Of a stretch of 64,000 nt of DNA, positions 26,452-35,358 are shown piece by piece. The first letter of the stretch is position 1; each line of letters begins with the position of its first letter. Both the position numbers and the translations under genes were made by a program. Below the pieces are notes generated by a model. It saw only the letters and a list, made by a program, of their open reading frames with translations, had not been told where the DNA came from and did no database searches. Source of the DNA: Bacillota bacterium (GTDB lineage: Bacteria; Bacillota; Clostridia; Lachnospirales; Lachnospiraceae); NCBI GenBank assembly GCA_023457255.1, contig JAEWMB010000002.1, positions 1 to 64,000 on the forward strand, in the 5' to 3' direction.

Positions 26452-26497
26452 CCCCCTAAAGTTAGACCAAAAACTCTAACTTTAGGGGGTATATTTT
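26452..26497 (+). terminator. Strong hairpin terminator after htpG
   Basis: CCCCCTAAAGTTAGA (26452-26466) pairs perfectly with TCTAACTTTAGGGGG (26475-26489) around an 8-base loop, followed by TATATTTTT. The arms resemble the terminal repeats of IS150-group insertion sequences. Confidence 0.8.
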
Positions 26498-26674
26498 TGC
26501 TCTTTGTTATGTACTTTAGTATAAGGTGCATCGCACAGGCATCAATCTTTGGTTGGATATCACCTTTGCGAAAATTTCGTAATATTTTATGAAAAAGAAC
26601 TAATTGATAACTCATCTACGAAAAATCAGGTTTTTTTTATGCATACTGCACAAAAAAATAGTCTACACTTGTAT
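26498..26674. other. Spacer between htpG terminator and cel48 promoter
   Basis: I see no supportable gene. A minus-strand frame (26325-26615) has no ribosome site or recognised family. It might include insertion-sequence debris, given the hairpin at 26452-26489, but I cannot show that. Confidence 0.4.
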
Positions 26675-26703
26675 TTGACATAAATTGGTAATAATGGTAG
26701 TAT
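26675..26703 (+). promoter_or_regulatory. Putative cel48 promoter
   Basis: TTGACA (26675-26680), 17 bases and TAGTAT (26698-26703). If used, it gives a leader of about 330 bases. A second possible -10, TATAAT at 26939-26944, has no clear -35. Confidence 0.45.
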
Positions 26704-26984
26704 CAGAGTGTATAGACAAGTTATAGATAAAAATATAGAATACAGACGAAGAAGGAAAAATAATTTTGTTGTTAAAATATTATAATTATTGTATTGAATA
26801 TATATTGAATTAAAAATGAATTGAAACATGGATTAACTAATCCATCGAAAGATAAAAAAAGTGAGAAACGTTGAAAGTTGTCAAAAACCTAGCTAATATA
26901 GCTAATCTTACTCTATTAAGAACCTTCAAATCAATTGATATAATAAATTTGAAAATTTATGCAAAGGAAGGAAGGGATAAGAAG

Positions 26985-27011
26985 ATGCGTTCAAATGACT
27001 TATGTCATTGA
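26985..27011 (+). CDS. Possible 8-codon leader peptide before cel48
   Basis: ATG 26985 opens an 8-codon frame (M-R-S-N-D-L-C-H, then TGA) preceded by GGAAGGAAGGG about ten bases upstream. Its 3' half forms the perfect hairpin AATGAC-TTAT-GTCATT (26994-27009). The cel48 start lies 33 bases past its stop. It may be a chance frame or an upstream control element. Confidence 0.25.
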   Translation: MRSNDLCH

Positions 27012-27043
27012 CGTGGAGAGTTAATTAATAAGGAGGGTTTTGT

Positions 27044-29806
27044 ATGCAAAAACGTATCTACAAGAGAATCGCAGCTGCCGTTATGACAGCAGCCATGGTT
27101 GTAACTTTAATCCCGCAGGTAGCAAGGGAAACAACTGCTTCTGCTCAGGCAACTGCTGAAATTTCAGCCAAGGCCAATACAGCCGGAACCTATGAGCAGC
27201 GTTTTATGGATTTATGGGCAGACATTAAAGACCCGGCGAATGGATATTTCAGCCCTAAGGGTATCCCATATCACTCTATTGAAACAATGATCGTAGAAGC
27301 TCCGGATTATGGACATGTTACTACCAGTGAGGCATTAAGCTATTATATGTGGCTTGAAGCAATGTATGGTAAATTTACAGGTGATTTTTCAGGCTATGAA
27401 ACGGCTTGGAATGTAACAGAGCAATATCTGATTCCTACAGACGCGGACCAGCCGCCAACCAGTATGAGTAAATATGATCCAAGTAAACCGGCAAGTTATG
27501 CACCGGAATATCAGGATCCGAGCCAGTACCCGGCAGTACTTGATTTTACTGCACCTGTTGGTAAGGACCCAATCTGGACTCAGCTTGTTGCAGCATACGG
27601 GCGGAATACAATTTATGGTATGCACTGGCTGCTGGATGTTGACAATTGGTATGGATATGGTTCCAGGGGAGATGGAACCACATCACCGTCCTATATTAAC
27701 ACATTTCAACGTGGAGAACAGGAATCCACTTGGGAGACGATTCCTCAGCCATGCTGGGATGATATGAAATATGGCGGAACAAATGGTTACTTAGACTTAT
27801 TCACCGGTGACAGTACTTATGCAAAGCAATTCAAGTACACGAACGCACCGGATGCAGATGCGAGAGCAGTACAGGCAGCTTATTGGGCAAATGAATGGTC
27901 AAAGGATTACGGTGTGAATATTGATTCTTATTTATCAAAAGCTACGATGATGGGAGATTATCTTCGTTACGCAATGTTTGATAAATATTTTAGAAAGATT
28001 GGTGATTCTACGGCTGCCGGTACAGGATATGATTCAGCTCATTATCTGTTATCCTGGTACTATGCTTGGGGCGGTGGAACTACAGCAGACTGGGCATGGG
28101 TTATTGGATCTAGCCATAACCACTTTGGTTATCAGAATCCGATGGCAGCTTGGATTTTATCTGAAACTGCAAAATTTAAGCCTAAGTCAACAAATGGTCA
28201 GAGTGATTGGGCAACAAGCCTTGATAGACAGCTTGAATTCTATCAATGGTTACAATCTTCCGAAGGCGCAATTGCCGGTGGAGCTAGTAACTCAAGGAAT
28301 GGCCGTTATGAGGAATGGCCGGCTGGTACCTCTACTTTTTACGGTATGGGATATGAAGAAAACCCGGTATATAAAGATCCAGGAAGTAATACTTGGTTTG
28401 GTTTCCAGGCATGGTCAATGCAGCGTGTAGCGGAATATTATTATAAGACGAATGATGCCAGAGCAAAACAGATTCTTGATAAATGGGTAGCTTGGGTAAA
28501 ATCCGTAGTTGTATTAAAAGCAGACGGAACCTTTACAGTACCAAGTACGCTTGACTGGAGCGGTCAGCCGGATACCTGGACAGGCACCTATACCGGGAAT
28601 CCAAGTCTTCATGTGACAGTGGTTGATTCCGGTACTGATCTTGGTGTTACAGGTTCTCTTGCAAATGCTTTGCTATACTATAGTAAAGCTGCAAACGATG
28701 AGTCTGCAAAGAACTTGGCAAAAGAATTACTAGACCGCATATGGACGTTATATCGTGATGATAAGGGAGTAGCGGCTCCTGAATTACGTGCGGATTATAA
28801 ACGATTCTTTGAACAAATCGTTTATGTACCAAGTACTTTTAATGGTACGATGCCAAATGGTGATGTGATTAAGTCCGGTATTAAATTCTTAGATATTCGT
28901 TCTAAGTATTTGCAGGATCCATCCTATCCTAAGTTATTGGAAGCTTATCAGAATAATAGAGCTCCGGAATTTACTTATCATAGATTCTGGGCTCAGTGTG
29001 ATGTAGCAATTGCAAATGGTTTATATTCACTTCTTTATGAAGATGGTTCCGGTACGGTTGATTATGCTAACATTACTCCTGCAAATGGAACCTTTGATAA
29101 GGCATCAGGAAAACAAGCTGATCTTAGTACCACATTATCCATGCAAGGCTATACTTTTGTTAATTTAAGTAAAGGTACGGCACCTCTTGCTTTAAATACT
29201 GACTACACTGTAAATGGCAATACGGTTGTTCTTAAGAAGGAATTTCTCTCTGCCTTACCGCTTGGTGAGACTACGATAACCTTTAATTTTAGCGGCGGTT
29301 ATACAAAATCTTTTGTAGCAACCGTAGTAGATACAACCGTAGTAGAGGTAGTTGGTGACGTAAAGGTTCAGATGTATAATGGAAACAACAGTGCAACAAC
29401 AAATGGAATTGCACCACGCTTTAAACTTGTAAATACAGGTTCGGACAGTATTAATCTTACCGATGTAAAGATACGCTACTATTATACAATCGACGGTGAG
29501 AAGAGTCAGAATTTCTGGTGTGATTGGTCATCGATTGGAAGCAGTAATGTTACTGGAACCTTTGTTAAGATGGCTGCTTCAAAGACCGGAGCAGATTATT
29601 ATCTTGAGATTGGATTTACAAGTGGAGCCGGCTCACTGCAGGCAGGTCAGGGAATTGAAGTTCAAGGAAGATTCTCTAAAACCGATTGGTCGAATTATAC
29701 CCAAACCGGAGACTTTTCATTTAATAGCAGCGGTAATTCCTATGCTGACTGGAATAAGTCACCTGCTTATGTAGGCGGTAAACTTACCTGGGGTATGGAA
29801 CCATAA
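27044..29806 (+). CDS. cel48: Cellulose 1,4-beta-cellobiosidase, GH48 with X2 and CBM3
   Basis: The secreted processive exocellulase releases cellobiose from chain ends. The 920-residue product has a signal peptide (about 1-33, ending A-S-A), a GH48 catalytic domain (about 48-672) with the T-S-E-A-L-S-Y-Y segment holding the likely acid Glu, an X2 immunoglobulin-like module (about 675-765) and a C-terminal CBM3 (about 772-920) that binds crystalline cellulose. There is no dockerin, so it is a free enzyme and not a cellulosome part. AAGGAGG precedes the ATG. It is followed 161 bases later by cel9, whose X2 and CBM3 modules are very similar. The tandem arrangement suggests synergy. Confidence 0.97.
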   Translation: MQKRIYKRIAAAVMTAAMVVTLIPQVARETTASAQATAEISAKANTAGTYEQRFMDLWADIKDPANGYFSPKGIPYHSIETMIVEAPDYGHVTTSEALSYYMWLEAMYGKFTGDFSGYETAWNVTEQYLIPTDADQPPTSMSKYDPSKPASYAPEYQDPSQYPAVLDFTAPVGKDPIWTQLVAAYGRNTIYGMHWLLDVDNWYGYGSRGDGTTSPSYINTFQRGEQESTWETIPQPCWDDMKYGGTNGYLDLFTGDSTYAKQFKYTNAPDADARAVQAAYWANEWSKDYGVNIDSYLSKATMMGDYLRYAMFDKYFRKIGDSTAAGTGYDSAHYLLSWYYAWGGGTTADWAWVIGSSHNHFGYQNPMAAWILSETAKFKPKSTNGQSDWATSLDRQLEFYQWLQSSEGAIAGGASNSRNGRYEEWPAGTSTFYGMGYEENPVYKDPGSNTWFGFQAWSMQRVAEYYYKTNDARAKQILDKWVAWVKSVVVLKADGTFTVPSTLDWSGQPDTWTGTYTGNPSLHVTVVDSGTDLGVTGSLANALLYYSKAANDESAKNLAKELLDRIWTLYRDDKGVAAPELRADYKRFFEQIVYVPSTFNGTMPNGDVIKSGIKFLDIRSKYLQDPSYPKLLEAYQNNRAPEFTYHRFWAQCDVAIANGLYSLLYEDGSGTVDYANITPANGTFDKASGKQADLSTTLSMQGYTFVNLSKGTAPLALNTDYTVNGNTVVLKKEFLSALPLGETTITFNFSGGYTKSFVATVVDTTVVEVVGDVKVQMYNGNNSATTNGIAPRFKLVNTGSDSINLTDVKIRYYYTIDGEKSQNFWCDWSSIGSSNVTGTFVKMAASKTGADYYLEIGFTSGAGSLQAGQGIEVQGRFSKTDWSNYTQTGDFSFNSSGNSYADWNKSPAYVGGKLTWGMEP

Positions 29807-29816
29807 TAAATTTTTA

Positions 29817-29849
29817 CGGCAATAGAAAGTGTTTCACTTTCTATTGCCG
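29817..29849 (+). terminator. Hairpin after cel48
   Basis: CGGCAATAGAAAGTG pairs perfectly with CACTTTCTATTGCCG around a 3-base loop. No T run follows, so it may protect the mRNA 3' end or weaken read-through instead of terminating fully. Confidence 0.6.
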
Positions 29850-29858
29850 GTTCAAACT

Positions 29859-29880
29859 AAAAAGAGTTCCGACTCTTTTT
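29859..29880 (+). terminator. Second hairpin between cel48 and cel9
   Basis: AAAAAGAGT pairs perfectly with ACTCTTTTT around a 4-base loop. The T run forms the 3' arm, so termination could be partial. Confidence 0.5.
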
Positions 29881-29967
29881 AATATGATATAAAAGAACTA
29901 AAGTTAATAAAAGATACTTTAAACTGTTGATTTTGAATCCGCTAAAAGCGGATATGGAGGAATCGTT

Positions 29968-32928
29968 ATGAAAAAGATAGTAAGTCTTTTATTAGTGATT
30001 ACATTTCTAATATCCATGGTACCGTCAAAAGCTAAGGCAGCCGAGTCAAATTATAATTACGGAGAAGCTTTGCAAAAAGCAATTATGTTTTATGAGTTTC
30101 AACGTTCCGGTGATCTGCCAAGTACCATTCGGAACAATTGGAGAGGTGACTCTGGGTTAAAGGATGGAGCAGATGTTGGTTTGGATTTAACTGGCGGCTG
30201 GTATGATGCCGGTGATCATGTTAAGTTTAATCTTCCAATGGCGTATACTGCAACTATGTTAGCATGGGCTGTATATGAAGAAGAGGCGACTCTTTCACAG
30301 GCGGGACAATTAAATTATTTATTAGATGAAATTAAGTGGGCAAGTGACTATCTAATGAAATGTCATCCGGAAAAGAATGTATTTTATTATCAGGTTGGTA
30401 ATGGCAATACAGACCACTCTTGGTGGGGGCCTGCTGAAGTTATGCAGATGGAGAGGCCATCGTACAAGGTTGATTTAAGTAATCCAGGTTCCTCTGTGGT
30501 AGGAGAAGCAGCAGCAGCTCTTGCAGCAACGGCACTTGTATTTCAGACAAAAGATCCAGCCTATGCAGCAACATGTCTTCGTCATGCAAAAGAGCTTTAT
30601 AATTTTGCAGAAACAACGAAAAGTGATGCCGGTTATACCGCAGCAAATGGTTTCTATACTTCCTACAGTGGTTTTTATGATGAATTATCATGGGCTGCAG
30701 CATGGATTTATCTTGCAGGCGGAGAGTCTGCTTATCTGGATAAGGCAGAGTCCTATGTTTCCTATTGGGGAACTGAGCCGCAGTCTTCCACGTTAAGTTA
30801 TAAGTGGGCACATAGCTGGGATGATGTACACTATGGTGCAGCTTTATTATTAGCAAGAATAACAAACAAAGCAATTTATAAGAATAATGTTGAGATGCAT
30901 TTAGACTATTGGACCGTAGGGTATAATGGGAATCGTGTTTCTTATACACCGAAAGGACTTGCTTGGTTAGACTCCTGGGGAGCCTTACGATATTCTACTA
31001 CAACAGCATTTTTAGCAAGTGTTTATGCTGACTGGAGTGGATGCAGTGCTGAAAAAGCCAGTATCTATAATGCATTTGCAAAACAGCAGGTAGATTATGC
31101 GCTAGGTAGTGCCGGAAGAAGCTATGTAGTTGGATATGGTGTAAATCCTCCGACAAGACCGCATCATAGAACTGCACATAGTTCATGGGCGGATAGCCAG
31201 ATGGAGCCAAATTATAACAGGCACACTATTTATGGTGCATTAGTGGGCGGACCTGGCAGAGATGACAGCTATGAAGATAACATTGGTAATTATGTAAATA
31301 ATGAAATCGCTTGTGATTACAATGCAGGGTTTGTCGGTGTATTGGCAAAGATGTATAAAGATTATGGCGGAACTCCGATTGCAAACTTTAAAGCAATAGA
31401 AACGGTAACAAACGATGAGTTATTTATTCAGGCCGGTATTAATGCTTCAGGCCCTACATTTATTGAGATTAAAGCGTTGGTTTTCAATCAGACAGGTTGG
31501 CCTGCTCGTGTTACCGATAAATTATCCTTCAAGTATTTTATTGATATTTCAGAATATGTAGCAAAGGGTTATACAAAGAATGACTTTACGGTATCTACAA
31601 ATTATAATAATGGAGCAACTACGTCTGCGCTGCTTCCATGGGATGCCGCAAATAATATTTATTATGTGAATGTAGATTTTTCAGGAACCAAGATTTATCC
31701 AGGCGGACAGTCTGCTTATAAGAAGGAAGTGCAATTTAGAATTGCGGGCCCACAAAATGTGAATAACATATGGGACAATTCTAATGACTACTCCTTTACC
31801 CAAATCAGCAATGTTTCTTCCGGTTCTACAGTAAAGACCACATATATTCCATTGTATGATAATGGTAGCTTAGTATTTGGAAATGAGCCAAAGACCGGTG
31901 TTCCTTCCGCAAGCCTTGATAAAGCTACTGCAACTTTTGATAGGAATCCGTCAGTATCCGCAGACATTCCGGTTACTATTAACTTTAATGGCAATACGTT
32001 AACAGCAATTAAGAATGGTACTTCCGTTTTAACCAAAGGTACTGATTATACGGTGTCTGGTAATGCGGTGACTTTATCTAAGAATTATTTCTTAGCACAA
32101 AGTTCTGATACGGTTACTTTAACCTTTGTATTCAGCGGCGGTAATGATGCAGCCTTAAAAGTAACCTTGGTTGATACTTCACCAAGTGCAGTGATCAGTC
32201 CGGCTTCTGCAGTTTTTGATAAGGCAAGTGGAAAGCAGACGAATATCGATGTTATACTTACCGCAAATGGAAATACCTTAGTAGGGCTTAAGAATGGGTC
32301 TGCAAGTCTGGTGGCTGGAACCGATTATGTCGTTTCCGGAACAACAGTGACGATTTTATCAGCTTATTTAAATCAATTTGCGATAGGAAACCAATCCATC
32401 GTATTTGATATGAATAAGGGAACAGATCCGGTTTTAGCTGTTACCATTAAGGATTCCTCTGTTGTGACTCCAACAGGTGATATTAAACTTCAGATGTTTA
32501 ATGGAAATTCCTCTGCTACGACAAATGGTATTGCACCAAGAATAAAGTTAATCAATACAGGTACTACTGCAATTAACTTATCGGATGTGAAGATTCGCTA
32601 TTATTACACCATCAACGGTGAGAAAGCACAGGCATTTTGGTGTGATTACTCAACCATCGGCAGTTCTAATGTAAATGGTGCCTTTGTTAAGATGAATACC
32701 CCAAAAACAAGTGCGGATTACTATCTGGAATTTTCATTTAAGTCCGGTGCCGGAACTTTAAATGCGGGACAAAGCGTTGAAGTGCAGGGAAGATTTTCTA
32801 AGACCGACTGGACAAACTATACCCAAACCGATGATTATTCTTTTGGTGATAGTAATTCAAGTTATGCCGATTGGTCTAAAACTACAGTTTATATCTCTGA
32901 TATTTTAGTATGGGGGCTCGAACCATAA
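29968..32928 (+). CDS. cel9: Processive endoglucanase, GH9 with CBM3c, two X2 and CBM3
   Basis: The secreted cellulase has a signal peptide (about 1-24, ending A-K-A), a GH9 catalytic domain (about 27-465) with G-G-W-Y-D-A-G-D-H (catalytic Asp pair) and the C-terminal H-H-R / D-N-I-G-N-Y-V-N-N-E region (acid Glu). These are followed by a CBM3c-type module (about 480-640), two X2 modules (about 648-735 and 740-832) and a terminal CBM3 (about 838-986). The GH9-CBM3c architecture is characteristic of processive endoglucanases. No dockerin is present. GGAGG precedes the ATG. In L. phytofermentans the single GH9 is known to be essential for cellulose breakdown; that this is that gene is inference from content. 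Confidence 0.97.
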   Translation: MKKIVSLLLVITFLISMVPSKAKAAESNYNYGEALQKAIMFYEFQRSGDLPSTIRNNWRGDSGLKDGADVGLDLTGGWYDAGDHVKFNLPMAYTATMLAWAVYEEEATLSQAGQLNYLLDEIKWASDYLMKCHPEKNVFYYQVGNGNTDHSWWGPAEVMQMERPSYKVDLSNPGSSVVGEAAAALAATALVFQTKDPAYAATCLRHAKELYNFAETTKSDAGYTAANGFYTSYSGFYDELSWAAAWIYLAGGESAYLDKAESYVSYWGTEPQSSTLSYKWAHSWDDVHYGAALLLARITNKAIYKNNVEMHLDYWTVGYNGNRVSYTPKGLAWLDSWGALRYSTTTAFLASVYADWSGCSAEKASIYNAFAKQQVDYALGSAGRSYVVGYGVNPPTRPHHRTAHSSWADSQMEPNYNRHTIYGALVGGPGRDDSYEDNIGNYVNNEIACDYNAGFVGVLAKMYKDYGGTPIANFKAIETVTNDELFIQAGINASGPTFIEIKALVFNQTGWPARVTDKLSFKYFIDISEYVAKGYTKNDFTVSTNYNNGATTSALLPWDAANNIYYVNVDFSGTKIYPGGQSAYKKEVQFRIAGPQNVNNIWDNSNDYSFTQISNVSSGSTVKTTYIPLYDNGSLVFGNEPKTGVPSASLDKATATFDRNPSVSADIPVTINFNGNTLTAIKNGTSVLTKGTDYTVSGNAVTLSKNYFLAQSSDTVTLTFVFSGGNDAALKVTLVDTSPSAVISPASAVFDKASGKQTNIDVILTANGNTLVGLKNGSASLVAGTDYVVSGTTVTILSAYLNQFAIGNQSIVFDMNKGTDPVLAVTIKDSSVVTPTGDIKLQMFNGNSSATTNGIAPRIKLINTGTTAINLSDVKIRYYYTINGEKAQAFWCDYSTIGSSNVNGAFVKMNTPKTSADYYLEFSFKSGAGTLNAGQSVEVQGRFSKTDWTNYTQTDDYSFGDSNSSYADWSKTTVYISDILVWGLEP

Positions 32929-32978
32929 AAGAAAAGTTATAATTAATAAAGAGGGGTTTATAATTTAGTATAAAATAG

Positions 32979-33018
32979 AGGCTTGACACGTGCACAGGCA
33001 AGGTGTCAGGCCTTATTT
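32979..33018 (+). terminator. Terminator after cel9
   Basis: AGGCTTGACAC (32979-32989) pairs with GTGTCAGGCCT (33003-33013), with one mismatch, and is followed by TATTTT. The TTGACA inside the stem is probably incidental. Confidence 0.7.
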
Positions 33019-33215
33019 TAAAATTAGGGAGCGATAGAAATTATAATCAGTGGATGGTTTAAGAGAAGAAATCTTAAAGATTCGTTCAACTTCCATAAAA
33101 AACAAGGTATTTTATCTGTAATAACTATAGTTGCTAATTATATTTACTTCCTTTATAATTGTTAAAAAGTGGTTTGCAGTGGAAAAAGCCGGATAATTAT
33201 AAGAAGGGGTGGAGT

Positions 33216-34166
33216 ATGTTTCAGTATGTAGATTTGGCAAATCGATTGATAGCTCAGGTAAATTCAGTTTTAATTGGGAAGGAAGAAAAGGTAACTTATG
33301 CAGTTACGACGCTGCTGGCAGGAGGACACTTGTTACTGGAAGATGTCCCGGGGGTTGGTAAAACAACTCTGGCGAATGCAATCGCAAAATCTATCGATTG
33401 CAGTTTTGGAAGAATACAATTTACACCGGATACATTGCCAAGTGATGTTACAGGCTTGTCGGTCTATAATATGAAAACAGGTACCTTTGAGTTTTCAAAA
33501 GGCGCTATTATGCATCCTATCGTACTGGCAGATGAGATTAACCGTACATCCCCGAAAACCCAGGCTAGTTTGCTGGAGGCAATGGAAGAGAGGCAAGTAA
33601 CGGTAGATGGGAAAATATATCCCTTGGAAGCCCCTTTTATGGTAATTGCAACTCAAAATCCAATTGACTTTATGGGAACTTATCATTTACCGGAAGCCCA
33701 GTTAGACCGCTTCCTAATGAAGATATCCATTGGATATCCGACACCGGAAGATGAATTAAAAATGGCATTGCTTTATTATAATTGCAGCAGATTACCGGAG
33801 ATAAAACCTATCATGACACAAGAGCAAGTTGTTATGATGCAAGAAGAAGTAAAAAAAGTACGGATACATAAAGATGTTTTAGCATTTATTGTAGATGTTG
33901 CCAAGGTTACCAGAGAGGATGAGAATTTCATTCTTGGAGCGAGCCCAAGAGCTACTCTTGCGGTAATGAAGGCTGCGTCTGCAACGGCATATCTAAAGGG
34001 AAGAGATTATGTCATACCGGATGATGTTTTGGCTGTCATCTATCCGGTTTTGTGCCACAGATTTGTGCTCTCGATGGAGGCAAAGATAAATAAAGTATCT
34101 CCGGAGAAGATACTTCGTGGGTTGTTACAGAAGGTTACGATACCAATTCTTCGAGACTTTTCCTAA
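33216..34166 (+). CDS. MoxR-type AAA+ ATPase
   Basis: The 316-residue cytoplasmic ATPase has Walker A D-V-P-G-V-G-K-T-T, Walker B L-A-D-E-I-N-R, and the MoxR stretch T-Q-N-P-I-D-F-M-G-T-Y-H-L-P-E-A-Q-L-D-R-F. Such ATPases are thought to act as chaperones for the DUF58 protein encoded next to them. ATG 33216 has AGAAGGGG six bases upstream; TTG 33159 has none. It is the first gene of a three-gene operon with 34184-37746. Confidence 0.92.
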   Translation: MFQYVDLANRLIAQVNSVLIGKEEKVTYAVTTLLAGGHLLLEDVPGVGKTTLANAIAKSIDCSFGRIQFTPDTLPSDVTGLSVYNMKTGTFEFSKGAIMHPIVLADEINRTSPKTQASLLEAMEERQVTVDGKIYPLEAPFMVIATQNPIDFMGTYHLPEAQLDRFLMKISIGYPTPEDELKMALLYYNCSRLPEIKPIMTQEQVVMMQEEVKKVRIHKDVLAFIVDVAKVTREDENFILGASPRATLAVMKAASATAYLKGRDYVIPDDVLAVIYPVLCHRFVLSMEAKINKVSPEKILRGLLQKVTIPILRDFS

Positions 34167-34183
34167 AGAAGGGAGTGAACTTG

Positions 34184-35353
34184 ATGAGGCGCAATCGATG
34201 CTTTTTGTACCTTTTCATAATACTTTCCGGAATTTTTGTCAGCTATTATGGAGGCTATGTAAGCTATGGACTATTTTTTTTCAGTCTTAGTATCCCGGTT
34301 ATTTCTTATCTTTACTTAATTTATGTGTATTTCCAATTCAGGATTTATCAATTTATTGAACATAAGACCATGGTAAAGGGAGAGCATATTTCGTATCAAT
34401 TTTTATTAGCCAATGAGGATTTTATGACATTTTCTAATGTAAATGTAAGCTTCAAAAGTGATTATTCTACGGTTGAGAATATTAGCTCTGACCGAAGTTA
34501 TTGTTTGCTTCCCGGAGATAAAATTGAACAATCCACGACAATCCGCTGTCATTATCGTGGTGAATATCATATTGGAATCGACAAGGTAACGGTGACAGAC
34601 TACCTAAATCTATTTCACCTGGTTTACAGTGCGCCATCGGTGATCCAAGCGAAGGTATTGCCAAGAATTATCCGGTTGAATTCATTAAAACTATATAAGG
34701 AGACAGAAGGTAAGACTCTTGAGCTTAATCCAATATTAAAACAGAGTGTACCTGATGTAGAAATACGAAGATATGAACCAGGGGATGAGCCGAAAAGAAT
34801 TCATTGGAAAGCTTCTGCAAAACTAAAAACATTGGTGACAAGAAAGTATACGGAGGAACCAAAGACGGAAGTTTATTTGTATGTGGATTTTGAAAAAAAG
34901 AATTCAGATGAAGTCGGCAGAGTAATCCTTGAAGATAAAATTATTGAAACAGCCCTTGCTTTGAGTGATTTCTTTTATCGCTGTAATACACCTGTGAGAG
35001 TTATTTGCGATATTGCAGGAATAAAAACTATGAATGTTTCTGGAAAACAAGAGTTTGATCAATTTTATCAACTGTGCACCGATGTTTATTTTAGAGCGAA
35101 ACATTCCATAAGCTCTTTATTAATGGAGAGTTGTGTTCTACTTAAAAATACCTCATTTTCCATAATTCTTACACATACTTTTTCTGAAGATCTCGTGAAG
35201 GCAAGTTATCATATGGTTTCTTTAGGAAACGAGGTGGCAATTCTTTACCTTGGGGAAGACGATGTTTCAAAGCTTTCGATAAAGCTGGACTCACGGGTTT
35301 ATTTTCAGCAGATCACACCAAGTCAAGAAATCTCAGAAGTATTAGAGGGGTAG
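34184..35353 (+). CDS. DUF58 (VWA-like) membrane-anchored protein
   Basis: The 389-residue product has two N-terminal hydrophobic segments (about 5-25 and 28-50). Its C-terminal half carries the DUF58 core: I-R-R-Y-E-P-G-D-E-P-K-R-I-H-W-K-A-S-A and the following L-Y-V-D-F, resembling a von Willebrand A fold. Members sit beside MoxR ATPases and transglutaminases almost universally, but their biochemical role is unsettled. ATG 34184 lies eight bases after AGAAGGGAG; GTG 34175 is less likely. The gene starts 17 bases after moxR and ends 5 bases before the transglutaminase gene. Confidence 0.88.
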   Translation: MRRNRCFLYLFIILSGIFVSYYGGYVSYGLFFFSLSIPVISYLYLIYVYFQFRIYQFIEHKTMVKGEHISYQFLLANEDFMTFSNVNVSFKSDYSTVENISSDRSYCLLPGDKIEQSTTIRCHYRGEYHIGIDKVTVTDYLNLFHLVYSAPSVIQAKVLPRIIRLNSLKLYKETEGKTLELNPILKQSVPDVEIRRYEPGDEPKRIHWKASAKLKTLVTRKYTEEPKTEVYLYVDFEKKNSDEVGRVILEDKIIETALALSDFFYRCNTPVRVICDIAGIKTMNVSGKQEFDQFYQLCTDVYFRAKHSISSLLMESCVLLKNTSFSIILTHTFSEDLVKASYHMVSLGNEVAILYLGEDDVSKLSIKLDSRVYFQQITPSQEISEVLEG

Positions 35354-35358
35354 GTGCA

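Noticed and set aside
27978..28430. 150-codon plus-strand frame inside cel48
   Set aside because: It is a different frame of the GH48 domain, and codon constraint of the real gene explains it.
30440..30949. 169-codon minus-strand frame inside cel9
   Set aside because: It is antisense to the conserved GH9 domain, with a low-complexity Leu/His-rich product.
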